A stretch of DNA of 14,589 nucleotides from Collinsella aerofaciens (GTDB lineage Bacteria; Actinomycetota; Coriobacteriia; Coriobacteriales; Coriobacteriaceae). The stretch's first letter is position 1; the number at the start of each line of letters is the position of its first letter. The notes below the pieces were generated by a model, which made no database searches, had not been told where the DNA came from, and saw only the letters and a list, made by a program, of their open reading frames with translations. The position numbers and the translations under genes were made by a program. The stretch lies in assembly GCA_905213725.1 (NCBI GenBank), contig CAJMJM010000038.1, positions 1-14,589 on the forward strand, in the 5' to 3' direction. Positions 1 to 6,857 of the stretch are shown one piece after another.

Positions 1-785
1 ATGGGGTTCAGGACCTCGCCGACCAGGAAGAACGAAAAGACGGCAGAGCAGACCAGCTCGAGCGAGAAAGCGAAGCCGGTGGTCTCGGCAGGCACGTGGG
101 GCTGCACGAGCGTTTGGGTGATAAAGCCATAGGCAGAGCAGATGAGTGCGAGCGCGACGACAACGACAATCTCGCTCGGCGTGCCGGGAAGCGTGAAACC
201 GCCAAAGATGAATGCGGCGATACCCGAGAATAAGCCGCCGAAGCCCAGCTGCCAAACGCCCAGGGCCAGCGGGTCGACATCTTCGACAAAGCGCTTCGCC
301 ACAATGATATGGCCGGCATAGACAAAAGCGGAGAGCAGCATGATGAGCGCGCCCGGGTTCAGGCTGGTGAAGTCGGCGCCCGAGAGCAGCAACATACCGC
401 AGGTGACGATGGCGGTGCCGACGAGCACTTTGCGCTCGGGGGCACGACGCAGCAGGGCGGCGTTGGCAAACGGCACGATCACGACCGTCAGGCTCTGCAA
501 AAAGCCGGCGGTGGAGGCGGAGGTGAGGCTGGAGCCCAGGCACATGCAGGTGAGTTCGGTTGCCATAATGGCGCCGATGATGGCAGCGCGGACCATAAGG
601 TCGCGGTTGATGCGGAAAGCGCGCTTGTGGAAGAGCGGCAGGCAAGCCACAAAGGCGATGATGCAGCGCAGCGCAACGATGCTCGTGGCGTTCATACTGT
701 CCATGCCGATCTTCATGAGGGGGTACGAAAAGCCCCATGCGACGGGAACGGAAAATGAGAGCGCGATTGCTTTTTTGCGATCCAT
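1..785 (-). CDS. EamA/DMT-family membrane exporter, C-terminus cut by window edge
   Basis: About 261 codons are visible, read leftward from an ATG at 785-783; the gene runs off the left edge without a stop. The start is fixed by an AAAGGAGT ribosome binding site just upstream. The protein begins MDRKKAIALSFSVPVAWG and continues as hydrophobic helices separated by short charged loops, including RAPERK between two helices and a second repeat starting near ALIMLLSAFVYAGHIIVAKR. This two-repeat pattern is typical of drug/metabolite transporters (about 10 helices, about 300 residues), so some 30-50 residues are missing. The family exports small metabolites or amino acids across the inner membrane; the substrate cannot be read from the sequence. 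The gene diverges from a LysR-type regulator, which probably controls it. Family call is firm, substrate unknown. Confidence 0.88.
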   Translation of the reverse strand, partial: MDRKKAIALSFSVPVAWGFSYPLMKIGMDSMNATSIVALRCIIAFVACLPLFHKRAFRINRDLMVRAAIIGAIMATELTCMCLGSSLTSASTAGFLQSLTVVIVPFANAALLRRAPERKVLVGTAIVTCGMLLLSGADFTSLNPGALIMLLSAFVYAGHIIVAKRFVEDVDPLALGVWQLGFGGLFSGIAAFIFGGFTLPGTPSEIVVVVALALICSAYGFITQTLVQPHVPAETTGFAFSLELVCSAVFSFFLVGEVLNP

Positions 786-882
786 GGGACTCCTTTTGTT
801 ACAGAACGGTTTCGTAAAAAGGATTCTGCTCCCAGATGTGGATGTAGTAAAGCGAATGTATCTTCAGTATGATTAAGAAATG

Positions 883-895
883 CTAATGTCATTAG
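883..895. promoter_or_regulatory. Perfect 13-bp dyad in divergent exporter/LysR intergenic region
   Basis: CTAATG-T-CATTAG is a perfect palindrome in the 158-bp gap between the leftward exporter (start 785) and the rightward LysR gene (start 944). LysR regulators usually bind an interrupted dyad (T-N11-A type) between themselves and the divergent target; this one has T-N9-A spacing, so it fits only loosely. A TATGAT hexamer at 868-873 could be a -10 box for the LysR gene, but no convincing -35 is visible. Function as an operator is inference. Confidence 0.4.
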
Positions 896-943
896 GAAAA
901 GCGCTGGCAAAACGTTTTACGGCTGCATTGATGTGGAGGCACG

Positions 944-1810
944 ATGGCATCGCGGTATCAGATTGTTTGTATGGTGGTCGATCGCGGCAGTCTTATGGGC
1001 GCGGCGGACGAGTTGTGCTATTCGCAATGTGCGGTGAGCCAGGCCGTCAAGGCGCTCGAGGGCGAGCTGGGCACCACGCTTATCGAGCGCGGAAAGCAGG
1101 GCGTTTCGCTTACGCGCGATGGCAAGCAGTATCTGCCGTACCTGCGCCAGATTGTGACCGCCGAGGCCGAGCTCGAGGGCAAGCGCCAGGAGCTGCTGGG
1201 GCTTTCGTCGACCGATATTCGCATCGCGACGTTTACCAACGTGAGCCGTACCGTGCTGCCGCGTGTGATCCGCGACTTTGGTACGCTGCACCCGGGCGTA
1301 CGCTTTACCCTCAAGCAGGGCGATTACACGCGCAACGCTCAGTGGGTGCACGACGGCGTGGTGGATTTTTGCTTTACGGCGCGCGGGTTTACCGCAGGCC
1401 TCGAGAAGCGTGTGGTCTATCACGACGAGTTGGTGGCGCTGCTGCCGGCTGCGCATCCGCTGGCGGCAAAGGAAAAGGTGACGCTCGCCGACCTGGCGTC
1501 CGAGCCCTTTGTGCTGCTGGATGAGGGCGAACAGAGCCTGGTGCTCGATGCATTTGCGACACATGGGCTGTCGCCGCACGTGACGAGTGAGGTGACTGAC
1601 GACTACACCATCATGGCGATGGTGGAGGAGGGCCTAGGCGTGAGCATGCTCTACCGTCGTACTGTGGAGGGCATGCGAGCCGATATTCGTGTGCGACCCA
1701 TCGTGCATGCTCCCTCGCGCGACGTAGTGGCAGCTTGGCGCAGCTGGGATACCATGCCTATCGCCACGAGGCGCTTTATCGACTATATGAGCTCGCATAT
1801 TGTCAATTAA
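944..1810 (+). CDS. LysR-family transcriptional regulator
   Basis: 288 residues, the usual LysR length (about 300). ATG 944 is preceded by GGAGG at 935-939. The N-terminus carries the family helix-turn-helix at about residues 15-50, with SLMGAADELCYSQCAVSQAV followed by KALEGELGTTLIERGKQGVSLTRDGK. The remainder matches a periplasmic-binding-protein-like effector domain (for example TDIRIATFTNVSRTVLPRVI and the later DDYTIMAMVEEGLGVSML). These proteins activate or repress a neighbouring divergent gene in response to a small molecule and usually repress themselves. The divergent EamA exporter is the most likely target. The gene converges on the MATE exporter with only 27 bp between stops and no clear terminator between them. 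Family firm, ligand unknown. Confidence 0.93.
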   Translation: MASRYQIVCMVVDRGSLMGAADELCYSQCAVSQAVKALEGELGTTLIERGKQGVSLTRDGKQYLPYLRQIVTAEAELEGKRQELLGLSSTDIRIATFTNVSRTVLPRVIRDFGTLHPGVRFTLKQGDYTRNAQWVHDGVVDFCFTARGFTAGLEKRVVYHDELVALLPAAHPLAAKEKVTLADLASEPFVLLDEGEQSLVLDAFATHGLSPHVTSEVTDDYTIMAMVEEGLGVSMLYRRTVEGMRADIRVRPIVHAPSRDVVAAWRSWDTMPIATRRFIDYMSSHIVN

Positions 1811-1837
1811 TGACTAGCGTGGCGTTGAGTGCGGTGT

Positions 1838-3220
1838 CTAGCGGGCTGTCGCTTTGGCTTGGGTGGCGCGATAGGTGCGTGCCGGGTGGCAAAGTAGTAC
1901 CGCCACGACCATAAAGAACGCCGTGGTGCCCAGGCTGATGGGGTAGACCATCATGATGTTCGCAAAGGTGCGGAAGTGCGGGAACACGCAGAACACCCAA
2001 TAGAAGCGGATGCCGCAGACGCAGATCATGGTGATGAGGGCGGGTGTGAGCGAGATACCAAAGCCGCGCAGGTAGCCGGACATGTTTTCGTAGAACATGC
2101 TAAAGGTGTACGCCGGGAAGATCGAACACACGCGGATATAGCCGATCGAGACGATGTTGGGATCGCTGTTGAACAGCGACAAGATCTCGCGTCCCAGGCC
2201 GACAATAACGATGATCGTGGTGAGTGCAACGATACCGCCTTCGACCAGGCAGACCTTGAGCGTCTTGGTGCAGCGGCCGATCTGGCGGGCACCGTGGTTT
2301 TGTCCCACAAAGGTGGTGCACGCCTGGCTAAAGCTGTTGAGCAGGTTGTAGCACACGTACTCCAGGCTCATGGCGGCGCTCGATGCCGCCATGACCTCGG
2401 TGCCCAGGCTGTTGATGGCGGACTGGATGATGATGTTGGCGACGGCAAAGACGGCGCTTTGGATGCCGGCGGGCAGGCCGATCTTGACGATGCGCTTGAG
2501 GGCGACGGGGTCGATAGCCAAGTCACGCGGGGTGACGCGGACGACAGAGTCGGTCTTGAGCAGGCGGATAAAGAGCGTAGCGGCGCTGACGGTGTAGGCG
2601 ATGGCGGTGGCGATGGCGACGCCCGCGACGCCCCAGTGGAGTACGGGGACAAAGATGAGGTCCAGGCCAATGTTGAGGACGGTGGACACGGCAAGCGCCT
2701 GCAGCGGCATGCGGGTGATGCCGACGGAGCGGAAAATCGCGGCCTCAAAGTTGTAGAGCAAAATCGAGGGCATGCTCAGCAAAAAGACGCGTAGATAGAG
2801 TGAAGCGAGCGGCATGGTTTCGGCGGGAACGTTGAGCGCGGCGAGCATGGGCTCGGCAAAGATCTCGCCCAGCGCGATGACGACAAAGCCCACGAGCGCC
2901 ATTAAAATCGAGGTATGGACGGCGCGTTTGACCATGTTCTGATCGTTGCGGCCGATAGCGTTGGCGATGACCACGTTGGAGCCAAGCGACATGCCAATAA
3001 ACAGGTTGAGCATAAGACTGGTAAGCGGAACATTGGAGCCGACCGCCGCCATGGCGAGGGTTCCCTGGTCGCCCGAGAAGTTGCCGATGATGACCGTGGC
3101 GATGAGGTTCGACAGCTGCTCCAAGATGCTCGTGGCGGCCACGGGGAAGGCGAACAGGGGAATATTGCGCCACAGCGAGCCGGTGGTCATATCGATGTGC
3201 TTAGATGCGGTATCAGCCAT
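1838..3220 (-). CDS. MATE-family multidrug/toxin efflux transporter
   Basis: 460 residues, normal for MATE proteins (12 helices in two bundles). The N-terminus has LWRNIPLFAFPVAATSILEQ followed by LIATVIIGNFSGDQGTLAMA, the pattern of helices 1-2 in the DinF/NorM group, and further helices follow to the end. Members exchange Na+ or H+ for cationic drugs or metabolites across the cell membrane. The start is an ATG at 3220-3218 with a weak GAGAG site upstream; a downstream ATG (MTTGSLWR, residue 11) is an alternative start and the N-terminus before it is polar. The gene stands alone: its stop faces the LysR stop, and its promoter side carries the hairpin repeat at 3287-3340. Family is certain; substrate and any link to drug resistance are unknown. 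Confidence 0.93.
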   Translation of the reverse strand: MADTASKHIDMTTGSLWRNIPLFAFPVAATSILEQLSNLIATVIIGNFSGDQGTLAMAAVGSNVPLTSLMLNLFIGMSLGSNVVIANAIGRNDQNMVKRAVHTSILMALVGFVVIALGEIFAEPMLAALNVPAETMPLASLYLRVFLLSMPSILLYNFEAAIFRSVGITRMPLQALAVSTVLNIGLDLIFVPVLHWGVAGVAIATAIAYTVSAATLFIRLLKTDSVVRVTPRDLAIDPVALKRIVKIGLPAGIQSAVFAVANIIIQSAINSLGTEVMAASSAAMSLEYVCYNLLNSFSQACTTFVGQNHGARQIGRCTKTLKVCLVEGGIVALTTIIVIVGLGREILSLFNSDPNIVSIGYIRVCSIFPAYTFSMFYENMSGYLRGFGISLTPALITMICVCGIRFYWVFCVFPHFRTFANIMMVYPISLGTTAFFMVVAVLLCHPARTYRATQAKATAR

Positions 3221-3286
3221 ACGCTCTCAATCTCTAACATGCTATATCGTGCTTATTTGCGCAGACGATGATACTCCTAATCGCCT

Positions 3287-3340
3287 AGTCATTGGGGACG
3301 TTCTAAAACGATTACTCATTCAAGAACGTCCCCATTGACT
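3287..3340. repeat. Hairpin repeat A (GGGGAC core) between MATE gene and rlmA
   Basis: An 18-base left arm (3287-3304, containing TGGGGACGTTCT) pairs with 3323-3340 (AGAACGTCCCCATTGACT) with one mismatch (3292/3335); the inner 12 base pairs are perfect and the loop is 18 bases. It lies between two divergent genes, so it is not a terminator for either coding sequence. It shares the GGGAC core with the hairpins at 4216, 12824 and 14080. It resembles a dispersed intergenic palindromic element of the REP type, but no partner transposase is in the window. Confidence 0.7.
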
Positions 3341-3398
3341 TGGCGGGGATGGCGTGCGTCATTGGTGTGCGGTGTGGTGTTCGCGCTAAGGAGTTGCC

Positions 3399-4214
3399 TT
3401 GTTGTTGTGTCCCGTTTGCCATGAGCCGCTGGTGGATGACGAACGCGGTGCTGCATGCGCGGGTGGGCACCGGTTTGACCGTGCGCGCGAGGGCTATCTA
3501 TATCTCCTGCGCTCGTCCAAGAGCGGCGACTCCATGGGCGATCCCAAGTCGCAGGCACGCAGCCGTCGCGACTTTCTGAACCGCGGTTACTATGCGCCGT
3601 TGCGCGATGCGATGGTCGAGCTGGTGCGCGAGCGGGTGTCTGGACGTGCCGCGTCTACGAACTGCCCCATGACGTTGCTCGATATTTGCTGTGGCGAGGG
3701 CTACTACACCAGCGCCATGGGTGCGGTGCCGGGCGTGGATGCTTACGGCTTTCACCTGGGCAAAGAGATGGTGCGCCTTGCCGCCAAGCGCGGCGAGGCG
3801 ACCTACTTCGTGGCCAACATGAAGGACATCCCCGTGGCCGATGGCACCTTCGATATGGTGACCGAGCTCTTCGCTCCCTTTAACGAGCGCGAATTTGCCC
3901 GCGTGCTGGCTCCAGAGGGCTCACTCTATACCGTGGTGCCGGGTGCCCGGCATCTCTTTGGGCTCAAGGAGGTGCTCTACGATACGCCGTACCTTAACGA
4001 TGAGAAGCTGCCGAAGACCACCGAGCTCGAGTTGGTCGGAACGCAGCGGGTGTCTGCGAACATTACGCTCCAGACCCAGGCAGACATCGAGGCGGTGTTC
4101 CAGATGACGCCGTACTACTACCGCACACGCCCTGCCGACAAAGAGCGCCTGGCAAACCTGGATACCCTTCAAACCGACATCGACTTCATCATCGCCGAGT
4201 ACCGCCACAGCTAA
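3399..4214 (+). CDS. rlmA: 23S rRNA (guanine-N1)-methyltransferase, RlmA family
   Basis: 271 residues, like E. coli RlmA (269). The N-terminal zinc site C4-x2-C7, C20, H24 (CPVCHEPL...CAGGH) matches the family, followed by the RDFLNRGYYAPLRDAM region and a class I SAM-binding fold (LLDICCGEGYYT), then LFAPFNEREFARVLAPEG and FQMTPYYYRTRPA. RlmA(I) methylates G745 and the Gram-positive RlmA(II)/TlrB type G748 of helix 35 in 23S rRNA, the latter giving tolerance to some macrolides; which base is modified here cannot be told. The start is TTG at 3399 (or TTG 3402), fixed by AAGGAG at 3388-3393. Two SAM-site positions are unusual: Cys replaces the first Gly of the GxGxG loop, and GFHLGK replaces the usual GLDxSK, removing the acidic residue that normally contacts ribose. 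The stop is followed at once by a terminator-like hairpin. Confidence 0.9.
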   Translation: MLLCPVCHEPLVDDERGAACAGGHRFDRAREGYLYLLRSSKSGDSMGDPKSQARSRRDFLNRGYYAPLRDAMVELVRERVSGRAASTNCPMTLLDICCGEGYYTSAMGAVPGVDAYGFHLGKEMVRLAAKRGEATYFVANMKDIPVADGTFDMVTELFAPFNEREFARVLAPEGSLYTVVPGARHLFGLKEVLYDTPYLNDEKLPKTTELELVGTQRVSANITLQTQADIEAVFQMTPYYYRTRPADKERLANLDTLQTDIDFIIAEYRHS

Positions 4215-4215
4215 C

Positions 4216-4252
4216 AACCTGCCAAAAAGGGACAGGTTTGTTTTGGCAGGTT
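4216..4252 (+). repeat. Hairpin repeat B after rlmA, possible terminator
   Basis: Perfect 12-bp arms AACCTGCCAAAA (4216-4227) and TTTTGGCAGGTT (4241-4252) enclose a 13-base loop that contains GGGACAGG. It begins 2 bases after the rlmA stop and is followed by TT, so it could terminate rlmA. An inner AACCTG/CAGGTT pairing competes with the outer stem. The GGGACAG segment is shared with the hairpin at 12824, which suggests membership in the same repeat family. Confidence 0.65.
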
Positions 4253-4268
4253 TTATCTGGGCAAACGT

Positions 4269-4306
4269 AAAGGGCCGACCGCGGAGATGCGCGATCGGCC
4301 CTTTTT
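4269..4306. terminator. Bidirectional rho-independent terminator
   Basis: Arms 4269-4283 and 4290-4304 pair over 15 positions with one mismatch/wobble (4279/4294), with loop GAGATG, and end in TTTTT on the plus strand and AAA on the other side. It lies between the convergent rlmA and the leftward membrane-protein gene and can serve both. Confidence 0.88.
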
Positions 4307-4342
4307 AGTTGCTTGGCTGCAGAGGTTATGAGAAGCGAGCGC

Positions 4343-4744
4343 TTACAGGCGGTCCTTGTTCTCGGCCTTAACGGCGTGTGCCTGCTGAACAAAGAACAGG
4401 TCGTACACCACGATGACAAAGGCGACGATATTGACGGCGCTGCCGCCGAGCGCGGGAAGCGTGAGCGCGGCCTGCGCAATCGTGGCGATTGCGGCAACGA
4501 TGCCGAGCTTAAACGCAGCATCCACCTGCGAAGGCTTGTTGGCGCCCTTGATGCCCGCAACACCTGCGGCGAGATCGATGAGGCCCTTGGCGACCAGCAC
4601 GACCGCGGCGAGCATGGCGTTCGACCCGTACGTGGAATCGAGGTTGCCGGTCGCGATGCCGGCGATTCCAATGACGAGACTGGCGATGCCCAGAACAAAA
4701 TAAATCAGGGCAAGGATTTTGAGTGTCTTGCGAGCGGCGCTCAT
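4343..4744 (-). CDS. Small four-helix membrane protein, function unknown
   Basis: 133 residues from ATG 4744-4742, chosen because AAAGGA lies 7-8 bases upstream; a longer reading frame back to 4903 exists, but its extra 53 residues are polar and have no ribosome site. Four hydrophobic segments are visible: ILALIYFVLGIASLVIGIAG, AMLAAVVLVAKGLIDLAAG, LGIVAAIATIAQAALTLPAL and NIVAFVIVVYDLFFVQQ, with a short basic start (MSAARKTLK) and a charged tail (KAENKDRL). The second half resembles the first only in layout. No catalytic motif is seen and I do not recognise the family. It is a single-gene unit with its own terminator and a candidate promoter at 4796-4824. Confidence 0.82.
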   Translation of the reverse strand: MSAARKTLKILALIYFVLGIASLVIGIAGIATGNLDSTYGSNAMLAAVVLVAKGLIDLAAGVAGIKGANKPSQVDAAFKLGIVAAIATIAQAALTLPALGGSAVNIVAFVIVVYDLFFVQQAHAVKAENKDRL

Positions 4745-4795
4745 AGCTGGTCCTTTCGATGCGGGCGCGGAGAATCTGTCGCACCCAGGTTGCGG

Positions 4796-4824
4796 CACAT
4801 ATCGTGAAGCACATTGTAGTTCAA
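4796..4824 (-). promoter_or_regulatory. Candidate sigma70-type promoter for the four-helix membrane protein
   Basis: Reading leftward, TTGAAC (4824-4819) and TATGTG (4801-4796) are 17 bases apart, about 50 bases before the start codon. The -35 is good and the -10 is poor. No experimental support. Confidence 0.35.
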
Positions 4825-4865
4825 CGGGGCGATGCATGCGTTTGAAAGCGTCTCTTGCCTGTACG

Positions 4866-4894
4866 GTCCAACCTTTCAAAAAGGAAAGCTGGAC
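4866..4894. other. Bulged hairpin upstream of the 47-residue gene
   Basis: GTCCA and CTTTC (4866-4877) pair with GAAAG and TGGAC (4884-4894), separated by a small asymmetric bulge, around an A-rich loop. It sits about 80 bases before ATG 4974 and in the upstream region of the leftward membrane-protein gene. The 229-bp gap 4745-4973 holds this hairpin and the candidate promoter and nothing else recognisable. Confidence 0.4.
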
Positions 4895-4973
4895 GTAAGC
4901 CAAATCGATGGCAGCCCATGTGCGGCGCTGCGATGATGAGGCCGTAACAAGGAGCTGGTCTCAAGGAGGAGTC

Positions 4974-5117
4974 ATGATGTACGGAGCAGGGCAAGTGCGT
5001 GAGCCGCAGTCGTTGGGAAGGCGCATGGGTGATTCTGTGATCGCTGCCGTGTGCACGGGATTGATGGCGGTGCTTTGCATTGCGATGCTGTGGGCCATGT
5101 CGCATGTGGGACAATAG
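4974..5117 (+). CDS. 47-residue single-helix membrane protein
   Basis: The start ATG 4974 (or ATG 4977) is set by a near-perfect AAGGAGG at 4963-4969; the frame is open back to 4908 but has no ribosome site there. The protein has a polar N-terminal half (MMYGAGQVREPQSLGRRMGD) and one membrane helix (AAVCTGLMAVLCIAMLWAM), ending SHVGQ. It stops 63 bp before rsmJ on the same strand, so the two may be co-transcribed. No family is recognised. Strong ribosome site plus a clean hydrophobic helix make it a likely real small protein. Confidence 0.65.
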   Translation: MMYGAGQVREPQSLGRRMGDSVIAAVCTGLMAVLCIAMLWAMSHVGQ

Positions 5118-5180
5118 CGGACGGTTGGGTGCTGGCATAAACGGCACTCGCGTATTCGTTTTGCTTGCTAAGGAGTGCCC

Positions 5181-5885
5181 ATGGGCGTCGTCGATCCCTT
5201 TTCTGTTGCTCGGGCCGCGGGGCTTGAGCTGATCGGGAAGTCCGAGGGCCTCACGCTCACCGACGGCACGATGGAGCTGCGTGCCGATTTTGACCGCATG
5301 CTTCCGCGGCTCAAGCAGGGCCGTCTGCAGCAAGAGCTGTTGGTAAAGGCTGCGCGCGCAAAAGGCATCGAGTGCCCATGGGCGATTGATGCCACGGCAG
5401 GCTTTGGCGAGGATTCGCTGCTGTTGGCGGCCGCGGGCTTTACCGTCGATCTGTATGAGCAGGATTGCGTGATCGCGGCGCTCCTCAAGGATGCCCTGGA
5501 TCGCGCGGCAGATGATCCGGCGCTTGCGGCTGCCGTGTCGCGCATGCGCTTACATGCGGGCGAGGACAGCATTGCCGGCCTTCGCCATACGGCTGAGCTG
5601 ATCGGGCGGGGCGAGCTTGCCGCCCCCGACGTGGTATATCTGGATCCCATGTTTCCCGAACGCACCAAGAGCGCGGCGGTGAAAAAGAAGTTCCAACTCT
5701 TGCACCATCTGGAGCAGCCGTGCGCCGATGAGGAGACGCTGGTCGAAGCTGCGCTTGCGGCGCGCCCGCGCAAGGTCGTTATCAAGCGGCCGGTGAAGGG
5801 GCCGCTGCTTGCCGGCGTTAAGCCGAGCTATCAACTTGCGGGCAAGGCCGTTCGCTACGATGTGTTGGTGCCGCCGCGCCCGTAG
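5181..5885 (+). CDS. rsmJ: 16S rRNA (guanine-1516-N2)-methyltransferase RsmJ
   Basis: 234 residues (E. coli RsmJ 250). The SAM-binding loop DATAGFGED lies at residues 70-78, followed by the conserved AALLKDALDRA stretch, the catalytic DPMFP motif at 155-159 (VVYLDPMFPERTKSAAVKKK) and KVVIKRP near 205-215. These match RsmJ (YhiQ) closely along the whole length; it methylates the exocyclic amine of G1516 in 16S rRNA. ATG 5181 is chosen over the in-frame GTG 5175 because TAAGGAG (5169-5175) overlaps the GTG and stands 5 bases before the ATG. The N-terminus is shorter than in enterobacteria. A weak stem (5916-5931) follows the stop, with no T-run. Confidence 0.9.
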   Translation: MGVVDPFSVARAAGLELIGKSEGLTLTDGTMELRADFDRMLPRLKQGRLQQELLVKAARAKGIECPWAIDATAGFGEDSLLLAAAGFTVDLYEQDCVIAALLKDALDRAADDPALAAAVSRMRLHAGEDSIAGLRHTAELIGRGELAAPDVVYLDPMFPERTKSAAVKKKFQLLHHLEQPCADEETLVEAALAARPRKVVIKRPVKGPLLAGVKPSYQLAGKAVRYDVLVPPRP

Positions 5886-5933
5886 CTTGCGTGCGATGGC
5901 TGGCGCTCCGTCAATGCCGTGCCGATACGGCGC

Positions 5934-6230
5934 CTATTTCCAAGGGTGCGACGTCAAGTGCCAACCGCCGCAGTATTCGCATTTGTAGCAGGCCAGCCCG
6001 CGGCGTCCGCGGTTTTCGCAGTCGGCCATAACTGCCTCGGCCTCGGCGCGCGTGTCGTAACGGTTTTTGCGCTCGCACGATTTGTAGCGCCAGGCTTCAT
6101 CGCGCTCGGCGTCCAGGGCGTCGCGGCGCTCGTCCTCGCGTGCAAACAGGTCGCTCATATCGCCGCCGGTAGCAGCGCTCAAAAACTCGCTTTTGGCCTT
6201 TGACCAGGCGGCTCGCTTTTTGCTTCCCAT
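5934..6230 (-). CDS. Small zinc-ribbon-like protein, function unknown
   Basis: 98 residues from ATG 6230-6228; GGAGAAGG at 6242-6249 lies a little far upstream (about 11 bases), and an in-frame TTG at 6251 would add seven residues without a ribosome site. The N-terminal half is basic then acidic and helical (KKRAAWSKAKSEF; AREDERRDALDAERDEAW). The C-terminal half has C52 with KNRYDTRAEAEAVM, then C84-x2-C87-G-G-W-H91-L-T-S-H95, a pattern seen in small phage and chromosomal proteins with a Cys/His ribbon ending in WHLTS. Zinc binding by C52, C84, C87 and H91 is inferred. It diverges from the acetyltransferase gene across a perfect dyad and converges on rsmJ with 48 bp between. Confidence 0.75.
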   Translation of the reverse strand: MGSKKRAAWSKAKSEFLSAATGGDMSDLFAREDERRDALDAERDEAWRYKSCERKNRYDTRAEAEAVMADCENRGRRGLACYKCEYCGGWHLTSHPWK

Positions 6231-6254
6231 CTGCTTCGCGCCCTTCTCCAAACG

Positions 6255-6286
6255 TTGGTATCATTGCTCAATCAAAGTGATACCAA
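6255..6286. promoter_or_regulatory. Perfect dyad TTGGTATCA-N14-TGATACCAA between divergent genes
   Basis: Nine-base perfect arms (6255-6263 and 6278-6286) lie in the short gap between the leftward zinc-ribbon gene and the rightward acetyltransferase gene. Each arm also reads TTGGTA as a weak -35 and GATACC as a weak -10, 18 bases apart, on both strands, so the dyad could be overlapping divergent promoters with an operator. No regulator gene lies next to it. Confidence 0.45.
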
Positions 6287-6304
6287 TAAACGTGAGGTCG
6301 CCGC

Positions 6305-6796
6305 GTGATGATCAGAAAAACCCTCGATACCGACATTCCCGCCGTCATGGCCATCTATGACGCGGCCCGCGCCTTTATGCGCGCACATGGCAACACGACG
6401 CAGTGGCCCGAGGGCACGCCTTCGGGCGAGCAGCTGGCTGCCGATATCGCCGCCGGTGGCAGCTATGTGTGCGAGGAAGACGGACGCGTGGTGGCGACGT
6501 TTGCCTTTCTGCCGGGGCCGGACAGTTCCTACGATGTGATCGAGGGCGGCCAGTGGCGCAGCGACGCCCCGTATGCTGTGCTGCACCGCGTGGCATCCGA
6601 CGGCACCACGCATGGCGTCGCGGCTGCGATGTTTGCCTTTGCCGAGGAACGCATCGACCATCTGCGTATCGACACACACCAAGACAACCTGCCCATGCAG
6701 GGCGCCATCGCCAAGGCCGGGTTTAAGCGCGCCGGTATCGTATATGTGTCGGACGGTACGCCGCGCGTCGCGTTTGATTGGCTGCGCGAGGCATAA
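6305..6796 (+). CDS. GNAT-family N-acetyltransferase
   Basis: 163 residues. The N-terminus MMIRKTLDTDIPAVMAIYDA is the typical GNAT opening; strand and helix order continues through GRVVATFAFLPGPD and the acetyl-CoA-binding region THGVAAAMFAFAEE, ending with RIDTHQDNLPMQGAIAKAGF and a final strand containing DGTPRVAFDW. The family moves an acetyl group from acetyl-CoA to an amine; the acceptor is unknown, and the pyrophosphate loop is less glycine-rich than usual. The start is GTG 6305 (GTGAGG at 6292-6297 gives 7-base spacing) or ATG 6308. A strong terminator follows, so this is a one-gene unit. Confidence 0.88.
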   Translation: MMIRKTLDTDIPAVMAIYDAARAFMRAHGNTTQWPEGTPSGEQLAADIAAGGSYVCEEDGRVVATFAFLPGPDSSYDVIEGGQWRSDAPYAVLHRVASDGTTHGVAAAMFAFAEERIDHLRIDTHQDNLPMQGAIAKAGFKRAGIVYVSDGTPRVAFDWLREA

Positions 6797-6830
6797 AGGC
6801 CGAGTCACATACCAGCGTTTCATCGAAATG

Positions 6831-6857
6831 AAAATGGCCCCGAGTGGGGCCATTTTT
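6831..6857 (+). terminator. Rho-independent terminator after the acetyltransferase gene
   Basis: AAAATGGCCCC (6831-6841) and GGGGCCATTTT (6846-6856) form a perfect 11-bp stem with a GAGT loop, followed by one more T. It lies about 35 bases after the stop. Confidence 0.9.

Noticed and set aside
309..876. Two overlapping plus-strand frames opposite the EamA exporter
   Set aside because: Shadow frames; the minus strand has the exporter with helices and a good ribosome site.
917..1579. 220-codon minus-strand frame opposite the LysR gene
   Set aside because: Antisense frame without ribosome site or family match; the LysR frame is well supported.
1811..1837. Terminator between the convergent LysR and MATE genes
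   Set aside because: Only 27 bases with a short direct repeat (CTAGCG) nearby and no convincing stem.
1976..2794. 272-codon open frame on the plus strand inside the MATE gene
   Set aside because: Asp/Gly/Ala-rich low-complexity antisense frame; the opposite strand has a full MATE transporter.
5902..5934. Small GC-rich stems between rsmJ and the zinc-ribbon gene as a terminator
   Set aside because: Five-base stems with several competing pairings and no T-run; too weak to call.
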